From Firmicutes bacterium UBA3910 (GTDB lineage: Bacteria; Bacillota; Limnochordia; Darwinibacteriales; Darwinibacteriaceae), in the NCBI GenBank assembly GCA_002391465.1, contig DGFC01000002.1:1-7560 (forward strand): DNA of 7,560 nucleotides. Direction: 5' to 3'. The position numbers and the translations under genes are program-made. Of this stretch, positions 6,179-7,560 are shown piece after piece. The notes under the pieces are model-generated. The model ran no database searches and was not told the origin of the DNA. It worked only from the letters and a program-made list of their open reading frames with translations. Position 1 is the first letter of the stretch; every line of letters starts with the position of its first letter.

Positions 6179-6841
6179 ATGCGAAAATCGTTCTGGGTGC
6201 GGCTCTTTTTCAGTGCCGCCCTCCTGGTGACAGGATTATTCTTTGCCCTTATGCTTTCGGTCTTTATCAATGATGTTCTCGATGAAACAGCTTTTGCCCA
6301 GCAAAACTTGATTCGTTTACACGTCTTAGCAAACAGCAACTTACCACAGGACCAGGATCTGAAACTAAAGGTTCGTGATACTATCCTCGCCGAAACAAGG
6401 GAGATTCTAGCAGGTGTCGCTGATAAACAAGAAGCCCAAGAACTACTCTTGGCAAATAAGGAGAAGCTTGCTGCTGCGGCTCAAGCTAGGGTGCTGCAAG
6501 CGGGTTTTACATACCCCGTGAGCGTCCGCATAGGGAAATTCCATTTTCCCTTCCGGGAGTACGGTGATTTCTCGCTTCCGGTGGGAATCTATGACGCGGT
6601 GCGCGTTGAAATCGGCAGTGCTGCAGGGGATAACTGGTGGTGCGTTCTGTTTCCCCCCCTCTGCCTGGCCGATTTGGACGGCACAAACAACGGTCTGCTC
6701 AGGGTAAATGAGGGGGGCGAGGGGAACAGCTATGCCTTCCGTTTGAAAATCTGGGATCACATCTCTCAAACACACTATGCCCAGGCACTCCAGAGGTGGT
6801 GGCGGGCATCTGCAGAGGGTTTCTCTTCGTTCTTGTACTAG
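6179..6841 (+). CDS. spoIIR: Stage II sporulation protein R, signal for pro-sigma-E processing
   Basis: SpoIIR is made in the forespore, exported to the space between the septal membranes, and triggers SpoIIGA in the mother cell. The 220 residues begin with a basic start and a long hydrophobic segment (about 8-30), a signal peptide or anchor. Family motifs follow: IRLHVLANSNLPQDQDLKLK (45-64) then VRD, and DNWWCVLFPPLC (151-162). The middle (about 75-105) is Ala/Glu/Lys-rich and probably helical. ATG 6179 is chosen with GAGGAGG (6163-6169) nine bases upstream; a GTG at 6161 would overlap the sigG stop and contains that ribosome site. It lies just after sigG and before a strong terminator, so it is probably read from the sigG promoter; no separate promoter was seen in the end of sigG. 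Confidence 0.95.
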   Translation: MRKSFWVRLFFSAALLVTGLFFALMLSVFINDVLDETAFAQQNLIRLHVLANSNLPQDQDLKLKVRDTILAETREILAGVADKQEAQELLLANKEKLAAAAQARVLQAGFTYPVSVRIGKFHFPFREYGDFSLPVGIYDAVRVEIGSAAGDNWWCVLFPPLCLADLDGTNNGLLRVNEGGEGNSYAFRLKIWDHISQTHYAQALQRWWRASAEGFSSFLY

Positions 6842-6864
6842 TTAAACAATAATCAGCAGTATGT

Positions 6865-6890
6865 AGAAACGGCTTCGGCCGTTTCTTTTT
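6865..6890 (+). terminator. Rho-independent terminator after spoIIR
   Basis: AGAAACGGC (6865-6873), a TTCG loop (6874-6877), GCCGTTTCT (6878-6886), then T to 6890. The nine-pair stem has the very stable UUCG tetraloop and a U-tail. It closes the sigG-spoIIR unit and separates it from the next gene. Confidence 0.92.
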
Positions 6891-6930
6891 GCGTCCATCG
6901 GCATATAGTGAAGGGGAGGAGTGGTGGACC

Positions 6931-7176
6931 ATGATTAGGACTTCTGATCTGCGCCGGTTGGATGTGATCAACATGGAGGAGGGGAGCTACTTAGGCAGCG
7001 TGTGCGACATTGATCTTGATCCCGATACGGGTAGGATCAAATTCCTTATAGTTGACCAGATTCGTCCTTTCCTCTTTTGGCAACGGCGGTTCGCTGATAT
7101 TGAGGTTGCGTGGCATGATGTGCATCTGATCGGCACGGACGTTGTGCTCGTGAAAAACAAGACATGGCGTCGTTAG
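6931..7176 (+). CDS. YlmC/YmxH-family PRC-barrel protein
   Basis: This small 81-residue protein fits the PRC-barrel fold of the YlmC/YmxH family. Members are common in spore formers and often lie near sigG or in sporulation regions; their function is not established. Visible support is the opening pattern MIRTSDLRRLDVINMEEG followed by YLGSVCDIDLDPDTGRIKFL (19-38), in which a G-x-V-x-D-I-D-L-D strand-turn and then TGRI are typical of PRC barrels, plus the later strand DVVLVKN (70-76). There is no membrane segment or signal peptide. ATG 6931 is chosen: GGGGAGGA (6913-6920) lies ten bases upstream and no other in-frame start has a site. TATAGT (6904-6909) before it resembles a -10 but has no clear -35. 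It is followed by nrdR at 40 bases. Confidence 0.82.
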   Translation: MIRTSDLRRLDVINMEEGSYLGSVCDIDLDPDTGRIKFLIVDQIRPFLFWQRRFADIEVAWHDVHLIGTDVVLVKNKTWRR

Positions 7177-7187
7177 GCGTTTTGCTG

Positions 7188-7193
7188 TATAAT
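7188..7193 (+). promoter_or_regulatory. Possible -10 element before nrdR
   Basis: A perfect TATAAT lies 23 bases before the nrdR ATG, but no good -35 is found 16 to 18 bases upstream (the stretch is the end of the YlmC-family gene). The start would be near 7200, directly against the Shine-Dalgarno, which is very close. nrdR may simply be read with the upstream gene. Confidence 0.25.
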
Positions 7194-7216
7194 ATCTAGT
7201 GGGGAGGTGGGAAATT

Positions 7217-7560
7217 ATGCGCTGTCCGTTCTGTTTGCATCTGGATAGTAAAGTCCTTGATTCCCGTCAGACTGAGGAGGGTGCATCCATCCGGCGGCGG
7301 CGGGAGTGTATGGCTTGCCACAAACGGTTTACAACATACGAACGGTTAGATGAGATACCGTTCATGGTGATCAAAAAGGATGGCAGACGAGAGCCTTTTT
7401 CCAGGACGAAGATACTAAACGGCATGGTTCGTGCCTGTGAGAAGAGGCCGATTTCCATCGAAACACTGGAAGAGGCGGTGTCAGATATAGAGGGGCAGGT
7501 GCGTTCCCGGCTGGACAGGGAGATCTCTTCAGAGTCCATTGGCGAATTGGTCATGGACAA
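7217..7560 (+). CDS. nrdR: Transcriptional repressor NrdR, N-terminal part (3' end outside window)
   Basis: NrdR senses ATP/dATP and represses ribonucleotide reductase genes. The frame is open to the window edge, giving 114 codons of a protein usually about 150 long. The N-terminal zinc ribbon is complete: Cys3 and Cys6 in MRCPFC, Cys31 and Cys34 in [18 protein letters not shown]. The ATP-cone domain starts near residue 49 ([19 protein letters not shown]) and continues to the edge. The ATG is preceded by GGGGAGGTGG (7201-7210) at a six-base distance, an almost perfect ribosome site. nrdR is often near sigG and ylmC-type genes in spore formers, so the place is as expected. Nothing looks broken; it is only cut by the window. 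Confidence 0.95.
   Translation, partial: MRCPFCLHLDSKVLDSRQTEEGASIRRRRECMACHKRFTTYERLDEIPFMVIKKDGRREPFSRTKILNGMVRACEKRPISIETLEEAVSDIEGQVRSRLDREISSESIGELVMD

Noticed and set aside
1..7560. A novel defence, mobile or biosynthetic system
   Set aside because: Every long frame with a ribosome site belongs to a known division, sporulation or housekeeping family; no repeats, insertion ends or unexplained large gaps were found.

Overview
This window is a chromosomal cell-division and sporulation locus of an endospore-forming Bacillota (Firmicutes). The evidence is a pro-sigma-E/SpoIIGA pair, a sigma-G and a SpoIIR lying directly beside ftsZ, with strong Gram-positive Shine-Dalgarno sequences before the genes. 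murA inside the division cluster, together with only moderate similarity to remembered Bacillus proteins, points to a clostridial or deeper-branching lineage rather than Bacillus itself. The genus cannot be read from the sequence. No mobile element, CRISPR array, tRNA or rRNA is visible.

Left part (1-3504, + strand): the 3' end of an ftsW/spoVE-type SEDS gene, then murA (peptidoglycan precursor synthesis), divIB/ftsQ (divisome) and ftsZ (Z-ring). murG, murB, murC and ftsA, often found in this order in relatives, are absent between these genes. A good sigma-H-like promoter candidate sits just before ftsZ.

Middle (3505-5226, - strand): spoIIGA and sigE form a two-gene operon with a 29-base overlap, convergent with ftsZ. 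A bidirectional terminator separates them from ftsZ. In Bacillus subtilis the order ftsZ-spoIIGA-sigE-sigG is all on one strand, so the two-gene block appears inverted here. The spoIIGA upstream region also holds a sigma-H-like candidate on the - strand.

Right part (5227-7560, + strand): sigG, preceded by a near-consensus sigma-F/sigma-G promoter, then spoIIR only 14 bases after it, then a strong UUCG-loop terminator. After that come a PRC-barrel YlmC/YmxH-family gene and the first 114 codons of nrdR, which runs off the window.

How it works together: FtsZ makes the (polar) septum. sigma-F in the forespore would drive sigG and spoIIR. SpoIIR is the intercellular signal that makes the membrane protease SpoIIGA, in the mother cell, clip the pro-sequence off pro-sigma-E. 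The whole sigma-E activation relay (signal, protease, substrate) is thus in about 3.3 kb, with sender and receiver in divergent operons. I see no previously undescribed system; the interest lies in gene order and promoters.
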